Assembly (NCBI GenBank): GCA_021397845.1
Contig: CM038052.1
Location: 140,373,854 to 140,437,853, forward strand
DNA: 64,000 nt
Origin: Areca catechu
Taxonomy: Eukaryota; Streptophyta; Magnoliopsida; Arecales; Arecaceae
Direction: 5' to 3'
Shown here: positions 19,785-32,423 of the stretch, piece by piece
Position numbering within the stretch: position 1 is the stretch's first letter
Layout: each line of letters opens with the position of its first letter
Notes under the pieces: generated by a model
Database searches by the model: none
What the model was told of the DNA's origin: nothing
Seen by the model: the letters and a program-made list of their open reading frames with translations, nothing else
Translations under genes and position numbers: made by a program

Positions 19785-21079
19785 ACCTTATTAGGGCTAA
19801 ATCATACAAAATTTTTGGTTGCCCATTTTGGTAGGACTCTACGAAATTGAAGTTGCTCAATTTTGTAGGACTCTTAAGGTTGCCCAATTTGTAGGACTCT
19901 TGAGGTTGCCCATTTTGGTAGGACTCTACAAAATTGAAGTTGCACAATTTTGTAGGATTCTTGAGATTGCCCATTTTTGTTGGACTCTATAAAATTTGAA
20001 GTTGCCCAATTTTGTAGGACTCTACAAAAGTTTAAAGTTACATATGATTGATATGTTTATGCATATATGTATATCACTAGTTAGGGTTTTCACTTAAACC
20101 TTAACCGATATAGAGATATGTTTAGCTTTCTAGTCATTATATTGAAATAAGGTTGCCCTGGCATAATGGTGGATCCATTATGTGGTAGATGGTTGTCCTA
20201 GTATGATGACACACTTGGCACGTTATAAAATGATATATGATGCATGGTTGATTGAATGGTAATATTAGAATGTGCTTCTGATTGAATTGCCCTCTAATAA
20301 AATAATATTAAGTTGTAGTGTCATGTACCAAAAGCAAAAAACAATGATTAGTTGATCATTCGGTGTCTAGGATAGGTTATCATGATTGGTAAAGAGGATG
20401 TGGTTTTTAATTGGTTTCGTTGTCTGACTTGGCCAATTTATTGGTGACAAGGAAAGCAATGGGGGACTCCCACTACTCTCACACTTACTTGGCTGATTTT
20501 ATTAACCTAAAATGATATGCTTAGTGTAATGTTTACTACATTAGGCCTTCCTTCATTCTAGGTCATAATTGTGTCATGATCCATTTTAGGTTTGTTTGTG
20601 CTAACACAAGACCTATTATGGGGACTAACATAGTTATGGTTTAGTGCATTTAGATGCTTACAGCATATTTAATATAATGCTTTGTTGTGCTAATACAAGG
20701 GCATATATATACAAATATGAATGTATGATAATGAAGGGTCTAACTTAACTAAAGCATTATGGTTTGTTGTGCTAACACAAGACTATTAATGTTTTAGAGG
20801 CCAGTTTTTGTTGAGAATTGTATAAGATGCAATTGGAAAGAGTTTTTCTTCCTTTGAACTTGTAAAAGGTTTATTGTGTAAACACAAGATCGTTTATAAG
20901 GAATTAGGGTCTCAATCCCACTAAAAAAACCAATTAGGGTTTCTCAATTATCATAGGGGAGGTCTATGATGTTCGATAAAATTATGTGAGGCATAATTAA
21001 ATTAAAGTCCTAATCTAATTATGTTTTGTCAAATATTGGTTGTTTGATTATGTAATATTCTTTGTTTATGTAGATATAA
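19785..21079 (+). other. Copia B 5' leader with tandem repeats and stem-loops
   Basis: 1.3 kb without a gene. From about 19816 to 20035 it has tandem repeats of roughly 90 bp, made of shorter ttgcccattttggtaggactc-like units. From 20595 to 20888 it has four copies of a stem-loop motif TTGTG..AACACAAG (20595-20610, 20684-20699, 20767-20781, 20874-20888). The same four, with nearly the same spacing, are in the copia D leader. Confidence 0.75.
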
Positions 21080-22332
21080 ATGGCTTCTTCACTCTCATTA
21101 CATTGTATACTTGATACCAATAAATTGACCGATCCCAATTATGTGGACGGTTTGAGGAACTTAAAAATTTTTCTCAATCAAGAGAACTTTCCTACGTTCT
21201 TGACACCCCTAATTTAGAGCCATTAGGGGAAGATGCTACTGAGGAAGAAAAGTCCACATTTAAGATGAGACAAAATGACTCCCTTACTGTTAAATGCATC
21301 ATGCTCGCCTCAATGAGTAATGAACTTCAGAGACATCATGATGGCATGGACACTCAATCCATATTGCTCAACATAAAAGAGCTTTATGGAGAACATAGTA
21401 GGACTGCTAGATATGATATATCTAAGCAGTTGTTCCGTGCCAAGATGACAGAAGGAACATCCGTACAAGATCATGGGCTAATGGTTATTGACCTGATCAC
21501 TCGATTAGGTCAATTAGGTTTTCTGATGGATAGGGAGTTGAACCAGGATATGATCTTGCAGTCACTCCCAGAGTCATTTTCTCTGTTTATTCTAAATTAT
21601 CATATGAACAAATTGAATGTATCACTGCCTGAGCTGCTGAATAAGCACAAGATAGCAGAGAGCCATATCAAGAAGAATAAGGCTCATCTTTTTCTTCTGG
21701 ATGAGATCTCAAAGAAGAAGGCAGGCAAAAAGGGTTCAAAAAGGAGGCTGAACCCTAATGGTGGCATCAATAAGAAGAAGAAGGGAATGAAGGACTCTAA
21801 ACAATCAACCTGTTTTCACTACGGCAAAGTAGGTCATTGGAAAAGGAATTGCAAGGCTTACCTTGCAAGTGTGAAGACTAGTGCTGGTGATGCACCAAAA
21901 GGTATGTATGAGATACAAGCAATTTTGTCATTAGATTCTTCTAATTCAAACTCATGGGTATTGGATTCCGCTTGTGGTCACCATATCTGGAAATCATTGC
22001 ATGGGCTGCAAAACATTAGAGTTTTGAAGGAAGGAGACTTCGAGCTCTACGGTGCTGGAGGAGATTCCATCCAAGCAGAAGCTGTAGGGACTTATATATT
22101 GAAGCTACCTTCTGGGAAGATCTTAGAGCTAAAAGACTGTTATTATATGCCTAAAATCATTAGAAATATTGTATCTACACCCTTGTTGTTAAAACAAGGG
22201 TATGTACTAAATGTAATGAGCAATGGTTGCTCGATTCTTTTTTCTAATGAAATGATTTGTTTTGGCATTTTCAATAATGGTTTATTGACTCTATCTCAGA
22301 ATAACAAGATTCTTCACATTAATAAGATATGA
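21080..22332 (+). pseudogene. Copia B gag and protease
   Basis: Starts at ATG 21080 (MASSLSLHCILDTNKL, the family's usual gag start). A 1-bp deletion near 21190 shifts the frame; from 21265 on, 355 codons are open. Visible parts: the copia gag core (MRQNDSLTVKCIMLASM, ELQRH, LFRAKM, VIDLITRLGQLGF); a basic nucleocapsid stretch; a CCHC zinc knuckle in which the second Cys is Tyr (CFHYGKVGHWKRNC); then a protease-like WVLDSACGHHI. Gag packages RNA and the protease matures the polyprotein. The polyprotein frame continues into integrase after a TGA at 22330. Confidence 0.87.
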
Positions 22333-23307
22333 AAAAGAGATGAAATAAATCATACTTTACTTTTGGATTGTCGACTTGGTCATATTAGTGAGACAAGAAT
22401 TAACAAGTTATACAAAGAAAAATTCTTTGATCCTTTTGATTATGAATCATTAGGAACTTATGAATCATGTCTTGTGGGAAAAATGACCAAGACTTCATTT
22501 AGTGGACATGGAGAAAGAACAAATGAGTTGCTGGGACTAGTACATACAGATGTATGTGGTCCTATGACAACTCATGCTAAAGGAGGATACTCTTATTTTA
22601 TAACGTTCACTAATGATTTATCAAGGTTTGGATATGTGTATCTTATGAAACATAAACCCGAAGCCTTTGATAAACTCAAAGAGTATCAAAGTATGGTTGA
22701 GAAACAAACAGGAAAAAGTATTAAAATTCATTGATCAGATCAAGGGGATGAATACTTATCCATGAAATTTCTTGACTATCTTAAAGAAAAAGGGATTCTC
22801 TCTGAATGGACTCCTCCTTATACACCTCAATTATATGGTGTAGCTGAAAGGAGGAATTATACTCTATTAGATATGGTACGATCCATGATGTGTTTCACAA
22901 ATCTATCTATTTCCTTTTGGGGTTATGCCCTGGAAACCACAGCTTACATTTTGAACAGAGTAACATCTAAGTCTATCTCTAGCACTCCTTATGAAATATG
23001 GAGAGGAAAGAAACCCAATCTTAAGTATCTTAAGATATGGGGATGTCCAGCATATGTCAAAAGAAATTTTGGACATAAGCTGGATGCAAGAGCAGAAAAG
23101 TGTCTATTTATTGGATATCCTAGAGATAGTATAGGATATCTATTCTACCACCCTACTAAACAAAAGGTATTTGTCAGTAGGCTCGCCACTTTTATGGAGA
23201 AAGAACTTATCCTACAAAAGGGCAGTGGGAGAAATATTAAACTTGAAGAAGTTCAAAATAAACAAATAGACACATCTCAACCAATAGAACACATAGTTAG
23301 GGTATAA
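22333..23307 (+). pseudogene. Copia B integrase
   Basis: Same frame as gag. The pre-integrase zinc region is readable (LGHISETRINKLY, YESCLVGKMTK), but the first His position is Asp in LLDCRLGH. Catalytic residues: Asp in VHTDVCGPM; Asp in SDQGDEY, just after a TGA at 22732; Glu in VAERRNYTLLDMV. The C-terminal part has CLFIGYPRDSIGYLFYHP, typical of copia. It ends at a TAA near 23305. The order integrase before RT confirms Ty1/copia. Confidence 0.87.
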
Positions 23308-24990
23308 CCAGAACACACAACTCCTCTCCATAAGTCTTATAGAGTGCGACAAGCACTTGAGAGGTATGGGTTCATTATTGAGAATAATGAAGCCCAAATC
23401 ATTCAAAATGATGAACCTCTGACTTATACGGAAGCTGTCATGAGTAGGGACTCAAACAGATGGCAAGATGCCATGAATTCCGAAATGGACTCCATGTATG
23501 TCAGCCAAGTATGGACTTTGGTTGATGCACCAGAGGGTGTTAACCATATTGGGTGCAAATGGGTCTATAAGAAAAAGATTGGAGTAGATGGCCATGTCGA
23601 AACCTATAAAGCCAGATCAATGGTTAAAGGTTTCTGACAAAAATAGGGTATTAATTATGACGAAACATTCTCCCCTGTTGCCATGCTCAAATCTATTCGA
23701 ATCATGCTTGCTATGGCAGCATACCATGATTATGAGATCTGGCAAATGGACGTAAAAACAGCCTTCCTCAATGGTTTCCTTGAGGTGAAAGTTTACATGT
23801 CATAGCTAGAAGGTTTTGTCTCAAGAGACAAAACTAATTAGGTGTGTAAGCTTAAGAAATCCATTTATGGGTCGAAGCAAGCTTCAAGGAGTTGGAACAT
23901 CCATTTTGATCTAACAATCAAAGAGCTTGGTTTCATCAAAAATGTGGATGAGCCTTGTGTATATAAGAAGACTAGTGGGAGTACCATAGTCTTCTTGGTT
24001 CTGTATGTTGATAACAAACTTCTCATTAGGAATGATATCCCAATGTTACAATCAGTCAAAATTTGGCTATCTATTAAGTTTTTCATGAAAGACTTGGGAG
24101 AAGCATCCTACATACTTGGTATTAAAATCTATGGAGATAGATCCAAGAGGATGCTAGGCTTATCCCAGTCTAGGTACATTGACTTAGTGCTGAAAAGGTT
24201 CAGCATGGATGGGAGTAAACAAGGTTACTTACCCATGAGTCAAGGCATACACCTCTCTAAAAGGATGTCTCCAAAGACACCTGAAGAGAGAAATAGAATG
24301 AGTTCTATACCTTATGCTTTGGTAGTAGGCTCAATAATGTATGCCATGTTATGTACCAGGCCTGATGTGGCATATGCCTTAGGCATAGTCAGTAGGTTTC
24401 AAGCTGATCCTGGAGAGGATCATTGAAAAGCTGTGAAAAATATTCTTAAGTAATTGAGAAGAACTAAGGATATTTTTCTAATATACGGATGTACTGATCT
24501 TAAACTAGAAGCATACTATGATTCTAGTTTTCAAACAGATCCAGATGATAGCAAATCCATTTCAGGGTATGTCTTTAGCCTAAATGGTGGGATAGTAAGC
24601 TAGAAGAGTACTAAATAGTAGACTGTAGCTGACTCAACAATAAAGGCAGAGTACATAGCTGTTAATGAAGCCGCCAAGGAATTAGTCTGGATGAAGAAGT
24701 TCATCACTGAGTTGGGCATGGTTACTGAGATTGAGAATCTAGTACCACTTTATTGTGACAATACTGGAGCTATTGCTCAAGCTAAGGAACCAAGAGCTCA
24801 TCATAAGTCAAAGCACATTATGAGACGTTTCCATCTCGTTCGAGAGATTATCGAAAGATAAGAAGTCTGCATCAAGCGAGTAGAGACAAAGAACAATATA
24901 GCATACCCGTTCACTAAGGCTCTACCACAGAGGGAGTTTGATCGCCACCTCGATAGAATAGGGATTAGATATAAGGGTGATTGGCTTTAG
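23308..24990 (+). pseudogene. Copia B reverse transcriptase and RNase H
   Basis: Same frame, broken by stops at 23635, 23644, 23803, 23839, 24424, near 24450, 24601, 24616, 24619 and 24859. RT signatures are present (WVYKKKIGVDGHVETYKAR, WQMDVKTAFLNG, YGSKQASRSW). The catalytic YVDD has become YVDN (LVLYVDNKLL), which would abolish polymerisation even without the stops. RNase H retains AYYDSSF and YCDNTGA, has KAEYIA, and shows Tyr for Asp in IAYPFTKAL. It ends GDWL-stop at 24990, 14 bp before the LTR, with the polypurine tract tgcaagtgggagac (24991-25004). Confidence 0.9.
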
Positions 24991-25004
24991 TGCAAGTGGG
25001 AGAC

Positions 25005-27410
25005 TGAAAGGATTATGCCCTTCAAGCCAATTAAAACTTGTAATTTTATTGGGATATCTTGAAAACTTCCAAACTTTTGTATTGACAATTATATATATTA
25101 AAAGGCATCTTTTTTATCATATGCTGTCTTAGATTTATGATATGATGAAACCCATAGACTAGGGATATGGTTTTAAGGGTTATGATGAGATCATACCAGT
25201 AAGATGTAAAACCTAAAAATCCTAATCTTAAGTATTCCTAGTCAAAGGGACATTGAGTAGGGGATCAATGTTTTTGGAAAGACTAGCATATCCTTTGTAT
25301 GCTCATTAATGAGGGTAATTGATCTTACAATTACTTGTGTAGGACACTAACACAAGGACATGGGTGCTCATTAGAGAATGAGTTCACTGAATTTGATCCG
25401 ACTTGAAAACATCTAATGGAGTCTTATCTACTTGTCAATAGATGGTTTTCATAGAGAGAGTAGTGCATGTAATCCTTTGACCTGAGACCACCATAGTGCC
25501 TTGTATGCATGAACCCATGTTTTGGTTCACACTTATTCATGACATTGAGTCATGTACACGGTGATACTGGATATGGTGAATTGTATATGGAGGTTGTGAG
25601 TAGGTCGAACAAGGAATCGATCAACCCTAGTAAGAGGAGATCGCATCTAGCAGATTTTGATCAAATGGTGATTCAAGGAAACTTTGATTAAAGTATGAAT
25701 ATTAGAAATAGTTTCTAATATTTCATCATTTGAATCATCATTATTAGATTGAGAAACAATTGAATGTGATATTGGATTTGACATGGTTCCATATCTAAAG
25801 TCATATTCAGGGTGCAAGCTGATCGAAGGATTGAATTGCACGGTAACTTTCACTGAAGGGTATTTTTGGTATTTTCACTAAAATTCTATACCTTCCGAGT
25901 AGGTATGATACATTACTTGACGTCAATCTTTCCTTGTGGGTTTTTGATTTAATTAAAGAGTTTAATTAGATCAAGAATTAGAAAGAATTCTAATTGTCAA
26001 TTGGGTTAGCTCAATTTGACCTAAATCGGCTAGGTTAAAGTCTAAATCAAATTAAGTCAAATCGCACCCAACCCACTGCTGGCTAGATGTGGAACCCATT
26101 GGGTCACACACAAAGGGAATTGATTAAGGGTTTAATTGGATTAAACTATGCCTGCAAGATGAACATGCTAGCACATGTTGCAAACCTTTGCACCTTGATT
26201 CGAATTAGGTTCGAATCAGGTTCCGATTTAGGCTGATTTGGTCTAATTAAGGCTAAATCAATTAAGGCTCATGTATTGGGATAACCCTTGGCTAGTTAAC
26301 CAAGGGATTTGACTTTTAAATCAGCCACATGGCTGGTTTAATTCAGATTGGACTCTATCCTAAATTAAGCGCCAAAAGGTTTGACTGGGTCAAACTATTT
26401 CTACGTAACAGTTATGTTAAAAAAATTTATGAAGAGTCGCCATATTAGAAGAGTCCTTCTGTTGTTGAAACACAATAGAGGACCAAATAAACCATCATCC
26501 TTGCCACCCCTTGCAGATAAGTCTTTGATATTTTTCAGGCGCCATTTCCTATGACCCGTCAAAGCAAGAAAGACAAGGTGCATGGACTCTTCCTTCATGC
26601 CCCTTGGTGTTTCACGCCATATGGCATTTGGCATGGATAAAGGTGGCCATTTGATGGATAATATGTGGCCATGATGCAAGGATATTCGTGCAACAGAAAT
26701 AAAAGGAAGCGACTCTTTGTAAAGTTTTTTTTATCCAAAAAGTCCTGTTTTAATTCTCTTAAGTTTTGAACGAAGAGAAGTGTTGTCTGTATAAGGGACA
26801 CGTTCAATTAGAAAGGACATGTCTTATGGCATGGAAGGGATGTCTTAAATCATCCCTCAGATTGCTATTTAAGGAGATGGGTGCCCGAGGAATGGTGTTC
26901 GGAGTTTTTATTTTGAAAAACATTTCTTTCCTGCATTCTCTTTCTTTGTCCTAAAAGATCTCTAGTCAAATTAAGACAAGCCCTTAACTTTGGTTAGGAG
27001 AGTCCTATTTGAGTGATCTTACAAGCATGGGATAGAGGAAGAAAGAGGAGGAAAGAAAGGTTGATAGGAGGAATATCAGTCCAAATAAGAGGAGTTTCTG
27101 TCTGAATTAAATTAGGCCTTAGAGGTCTAATTGAAGGAACCGGTTTTGAAGCGGTGCATTTGTCTTGATCAAAGCCCTGTGTGGATCACCGTTGGAGGGC
27201 GAACACTTGGGTGCCTGGTGAGTAGATCAGAAAGACCATATTAAGGTTTCTACATCGAATTGGATTTTTGCGATCGACATTGGTGTTTAAACCCTAATTT
27301 ATATTTTTTATGATTTATGTTCTTAATAAGGTGTTCTTGGGATTAATGGTTAGGTTATGATTTCATAATATTTTGAAACCATGCTTCCGCCCTAGTAACC
27401 GAACCCATCA
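25005..27410 (+). repeat. Copia B 3' LTR (intact, 2406 bp)
   Basis: TGAAAGGATT...GAACCCATCA. A TATA-like tatttaag lies at 26866-26873. Open frames at 25509-25691, 26401-26679 (minus) and 26595-26807 (minus) recur in the shared LTR copy and are not genes. Just right of 27410 the Chromo-2 LTR resumes (tttccctctcaactttg), so tttcc is the expected right TSD; the left one is outside the window. Confidence 0.92.
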
Positions 27411-28218
27411 TTTCCCTCTCAACTTTGTAATCCTATCCTATATAGGAGAGGACTTGGGGAACATCTATAAATACCCCACCCCTCCACCTCTTGTAAGTAA
27501 TCCTTTTTATGAAATAAAACCTTGCTGAAATTTTGAGTGAAGTTGTGTTCTTGTGTGTTCTTGTGTTGGGTTATGTGATAGTTGTTTGAGAGCCCAAGCC
27601 TTCCAAGCCTTGGTCAACAAAGCACCATCATTCAAGCCCTAATACACCCTAGGAGAAGCATCCATCAGCCATCTAAAGCAAAACGTCGACTTTCCCTCTC
27701 CAGTAGCCATCAACCGAAACCCTAATCCCTTCTTTTTCTTCATACCCTGTTTCTTTTCTTTGATTTTTATTTCTTGCCTAACCTCTGATGCTTGCATGAT
27801 CTCTGAGGTGTTTTCCCTCCAAAGAAGAGGCCTTCTTTGCCTTCTGGACTGATTCAAATTGCCTTCTGATTTGAGGAACCAAAGGCTTGTCTTCTAGGTG
27901 CTATCTAGAGTGCTGAGAGAACTCTTCATCAAGTGGATCTTCAATCTCTTCCTGGTACAAACCTTCCCCCTCCTATCTTCTGATTTGTTGAAGGTATGCT
28001 ATCTTGAATCAGCGGTTTTTCTATTCCTGGGATCCTATCTTTTATTATTTTGCATGTGTCTTTTTTCGGGTATGATAGTTTCTTTCATTATATGTTTGCC
28101 TGCAATTCTTACTTACTCTCGAGTTATTAGCCTACAATCTTAAATCCATAAAATAACAAAATAAATAGATTATTTATTTTTCCTTCATCTACATTAGTCC
28201 TAGGATCACCCTGCATAA
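27411..28218 (+). repeat. Chromo-2 5' LTR, right part
   Basis: 808 bp matching 33661-34468. TATAAATA is at 27466-27473 and a gaaataaaaccttgctg polyadenylation-like stretch at about 27510. The motif gcttgcatgatctctgaggtg lies in U5. Its end (ctgcataa) has decayed from ...catca. Confidence 0.85.
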
Positions 28219-28221
28219 GTT

Positions 28222-28233
28222 TAGTATCGGATC
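28222..28233 (+). other. Chromo-2 primer-binding site, decayed
   Basis: tagtatcggatc is two substitutions from tggtatcagagc, in the expected place just after the LTR. Confidence 0.65.
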
Positions 28234-29370
28234 TAGTTTAGGATAGCTTGCATCTTCAGAAAAATCACAAAAACACTCATTGATATTTTTTCTCCATCCT
28301 ATTATCTGCAGTAGGTGTCTGATTTTTGGTCTAGTTCATCATCTTAGAAATTTTATTTTTATTTAAAAATTTACATGAAAGGTTCTTTGTTTAGTTATTA
28401 TAATTATCATAAATCTTAATTATTTTTATCGAAATAAAAAAATATAAAAAATATTGTATCTTAGGAACCCTAATTGAAATCCTGAACTGAACTTCTACAT
28501 ACAGCATGAGAATCCTAAGTTTTGCATCATCATCTTATTTTTGTTTTCCATAAAACTTGGTAGAGATCATCCAAGCTTCTAGCTCTCTATTTTTAAGTTT
28601 TTCTAAATTTTTTCTGCATATAAAACCAAACCAAATTCTGCAGTGAATCAAACCCTAAATTTCTGCTCTACATACTTGACTCAACCTAACCTAACCAACT
28701 TCCAAACCCTTCAATCCCAAGCCCAATTTGATTGCTAACCTAATCAACTTAAACCTAACATGCCATCTCATAAAATATCAATAAAAATATTTTACTTTTC
28801 TTATTATTATTAGTTTGCATTAGGGCTCATTGAATTTGCATCATCTGATTAAACTATTCTTAAGGGCAATTCACTATCTCAGTTCAAGACAGGATTTCAT
28901 CACCAATCTTTGGCCCAAAACAACCACCATCATCCTAACCTAATCCTTAATTAAAATTAATTAGACTTAATTTGTCCTAGTGGGCTAGGAGACACCAACA
29001 GGTCGGGTCCGAATTGTGTGGGCCAACTAGTGCATCCAATTCTCCAACTATTACTGGAATCTGGTATCTAAGGCTGGGAGTCCAGAGTCAAACGAGCTAA
29101 GTGGTGTTGTGGTTTTTAATTGGATGCTTGCAAAATCAGGGGGGGCCTCCCACACTCCCACCCCCTACCTAGCCAAAGGAAGGATTAGTTGTTGAGTTGG
29201 GTGTAAGTTGAGTCGGCCCACTCAGTTTTGGCTCTAGGTCTATTAAACCCTAGCTTGTACTAAGCCTTGCATGCTTGGCTGCATTATCTCATCTTGATTG
29301 TTTGCTTGTTTGCATGACCACCAGGTCTAGAGTCCAGTACAGTCAGTCCAAACCCCAACCCAGTTCAACC
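28234..29370 (+). other. Chromo-2 non-coding leader
   Basis: AT-rich, no gene. It contains the conserved leader block at 28935-29011 shared with Chromo-1 and Chromo-3. Confidence 0.5.
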
Positions 29371-30437
29371 ATGGAGTCCAATCTAGAAACCATCATTAAG
29401 GCCATGAATGAACAACTGACCCAGATGAACACCCAAAACCATGCCTAGTTTGCCCAAATGAACATTCAATCCCGAAATTAGTTTGCCCAATTGACCGCCT
29501 AGATAAACCAAATAACCCAATCTAATAACCAAGCAACCCATAGGATTAGTACCCTTAGATATGAACCTAGTATTAGTCCGCTTCTTATCAAACTACCCCT
29601 ACCTCAGTTATTAGTCAATTTTTTTTTTGTCAACCCCCTCTTACCACCCCATTGGTTCACCAGAATGACCTTGAAGAGGAGATGTATGAAGCTGATATGA
29701 GCTTAGTGGATGAGTATGAGGAAGAAGTAGAAGAAATACCTGCAGAAGACCTAGAATTAGTTAACCCTGACCCTACCTATACTAAAGCCAACCCAGAGTT
29801 AGTTGACCCAGACCATACCCAAATAAAAGCAAACCTAGAATTAACTAACCCTGACCACACCCAAACTAAAGCTATAGAGGAAGAAACCCATGATCCTATG
29901 ACTTCAACTCTATCCGAGGAGACACTAGGAGAAAACCTAATTATAGAGTCTAATCTTAAGATTCAAGAACTTGAGGAATTTATTAAGGACCTGATCACTT
30001 TAAGCCAATAGCCTTAGGATGAATTCTCTCCTATAGCTTCCATTGAAGATCTCTTCCTTAAAATTGATGACCCATTCTTCCATAATGTAGACCCTATAGG
30101 TATACATCAACCCCATAAGGTTAGCCTTATTAGTCTAGGACTAATCCCGAACATCCCTTTATGCATCCTATTCAATCCAATCAACCCTGATCCCTTTTCT
30201 TACTTTCTACCCTACCAAACTAACCCTGAATCTACCTCTTATTTTTTGCCCTCTCTAGAAGCTTTTCATGTTTTCCAAACCACTAGGTTGCATTTTATAG
30301 AAGTTTGCGTATTGCATTCATTCATTAAGCATGTCATGTTTGCATCTTATTCTTGGAGGACCCTATGGCACCTAGTAGATGTCCATGCACCATTTTCATC
30401 TGCATGTCATCCTCCTGACAAAGGGTTAAACCCATAG
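29371..30437 (+). pseudogene. Chromo-2 copy of the unrecognised acidic protein
   Basis: Opens MESNLETIIKAMNEQLTQ, a Gln-rich likely coiled coil. Three TAG stops follow at apparent Gln positions. After a frame change an acidic stretch is open at 29652-30011 (YEADMSLVDEYEEEVEE, with repeated LVDPDHTQ/LTNPDHTQ). Conserved C-terminal motifs follow: EFIKDLI, QPHKVSLISLGLIPN, LHFIEV and RTLWHLVDV. The Tyr/Pro/Arg repeats seen in Chromo-1 are mostly missing. Shared motifs with Chromo-1 and Chromo-4 show one protein family. Function unknown. Confidence 0.75.
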
Positions 30438-30639
30438 TTATAGTTTAGGGTTTAGTCAAATCTGCATGTCAATAGGAGTTGTTCATAGAGGAAATCCAGG
30501 AATAAGTCCTTAGGGAACAACCCCAGGAAGTAGATGTAGGTAGTAAAATAATATCTGGTTTTGAGTCCAATAAGTTCACTGACCTAATCCATCTATCCAC
30601 ACATATACTAATTTCTACACATCATTTGCATCGAAAAAT

Positions 30640-31175
30640 TATCCAAAAGATAAACATAAGTAATAAACTATATAAAAACTTGGCTAATTTCCAAAAATGA
30701 GCTAAAGAGTTTTCTGCAGGGGATTATGTGATGATCAGGCTTAGGCCTGAGTGGTTCCCTCTAGTGACTGTAAACAACTTACATGCTCACAAAGCTGGAC
30801 CATTCATAATAATGATGAGAATTAGATCCAATGCCTATGTGCTCAAGTTGCCACCCAAATTAGGTATTAGTTCCACCTTTTAACACATCAGACCTTATGG
30901 AGTACCGGGAGCCAGCAGCGATACCTAGCGAGCACTTTTAGCCTATCCCTTCCCTTGAGAGTGAACCCACCCCAGAGAGTCCACTTACAATCTAGCCTAT
31001 AACTGAGGAAAAGATTGAGTGCATCCTAGATGATCAAGTCATTAGTACCCAGAACAAAGGCTATACATGGTAATTAGTCAGGTGGTAAGGTTAGCCGGAA
31101 TCTAAGAACTCGTAGATCACCCGTGATAATCTGCAACGCCTCAACCCAGACCTTTTTGAGCAATATGAGAGCAAA
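30640..31175 (+). pseudogene. Integrase tail and chromodomain, Chromo-2
   Basis: Contains DYVMIRLRPEWFP and AYVLKLPPKLGISSTF from the integrase C-terminal domain. A chromodomain follows from about 31006 (EEKIECILDDQVIST, LVRW*G*PESKNS*I, LQRLNPDLFE). Trp and Gln positions have become stops. As in Chromo-1, no catalytic core precedes it. Confidence 0.8.
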
Positions 31176-31222
31176 GTTGACCCTTTCAAGATGGGGTCGA
31201 GTTCCCCCCACCCCGGGAGAAT

Positions 31223-31507
31223 TGATGGGGGCACCAGGATTAGACACAGATTACTGGATCCTATCTGGTTTACTGATCCATATGTCCAATATTGTAATTA
31301 AGTAAGATTGAGTCTTGTAATAAGTTGAGGCTAGTTGATTTGTCTCAATCCTAGTCCAGTCATTGAGTCCTATACTTGAGTATCAGTCTAGTATTAGTTT
31401 AATTTATATACAAGAGAAGAGGATAACCTATTTTAGAGTTTCACCAAGCCTCATCCAGGAGCTAGAGGCCTTCACATCAGCTTATTGGGCCTTGTTTGCT
31501 ACCCCAT
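31223..31507 (+). repeat. Chromo-2 3' LTR, left segment
   Basis: Starts TGATGGGGGCACCAGG after ccccgggagaat. It runs to the TRIM-like insertion; the last five bases, cccat (31503-31507), are the left TSD. Confidence 0.88.
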
Positions 31508-32330
31508 TGATGGGGCACGGGATAGGGATAGGATCGTCGGCGAGCTAAGAAGTCACCGAAGATTAGGGTATCCTATTTTTTTTTCTATTTTCTGATTTCT
31601 TTATGGTGGTGACGAAGGAAAAAATAGGGATGGAGGATAACGAGGATGGACTACCACGAACCCTGAAATCCACTCTCACAGAGAGACTTCACACCTCTAG
31701 GGCATTATACCTACCACCCACCTCACTACATGCAGTCTAGGGTATCTCACCTACCACCCATCTCACTACACGCGGAGCCCAGGGTATTTCACCTGCCACC
31801 CAGGTCACTCCTGGAGCCATGAGGGGGATTTCAAAGAATATGGAGGAAAACGAAGATGGGGGGATAACTAGGGCATCACGCCCCTACGATGTCTTGAAGG
31901 ACAAAGACAACATCAACACCCGCAGGTGAAGACATAATGGGCCATAGCCCTGAACAACAACTGCCAAACCAACTGACAAACCAAATCCCAAAAATTCAAT
32001 TTCTTCCTCTTTTTACAATAGGAATGAGGGGTTATTTATAAGCTCCATAACCCTCATTTGAATTTGAATACAGGATAGGGATAACTCAAATTTAAATACA
32101 AGATAGGATAAGATAAGCCTATCCATATCTCAATCATAACCAACAAAATCCTAATTTAAATTTCAAATAAAAGATAGGATAAGATAAGCCTATCCATATC
32201 TCAATCATAACCAACAAAATCCTAATTTAAATTTCAAATAAAAGATAAATCCTAAATTTATTTTTCAAATTTATTTGCTGCTCCGAAATTTGTGCTGCTC
32301 CGAGATTCGTGCAGGATGATGTCCCCATCA
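31508..32330 (-). repeat. TRIM-like left LTR (3' LTR)
   Basis: Carries three imperfect units of about 43 bp (ggtatctcacctaccaccca type, about 31700-31810) and a 71-bp tandem duplication (32101-32242). A minus-strand TATAAATA lies at 32033-32040, which supports the minus orientation. Confidence 0.92.
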
Positions 32331-32423
32331 TTCTCCTGAGGTGGGGAAAGCAGGGGGTGTCGACACAGAAAAGAGTTGGGAAGAAGAAACGTACCCTAAT
32401 CCGTCTAGGCTCTGATACCAAAT
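32331..32423 (-). other. TRIM-like interior: primer site and polypurine tract only
   Basis: 93 bp. The primer-binding site is the reverse complement of 32405-32420 (tggtatcagagcctag). The purine-rich aggagaa tract (minus) lies at 32331-32337. Nothing else is recognisable. Confidence 0.9.
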
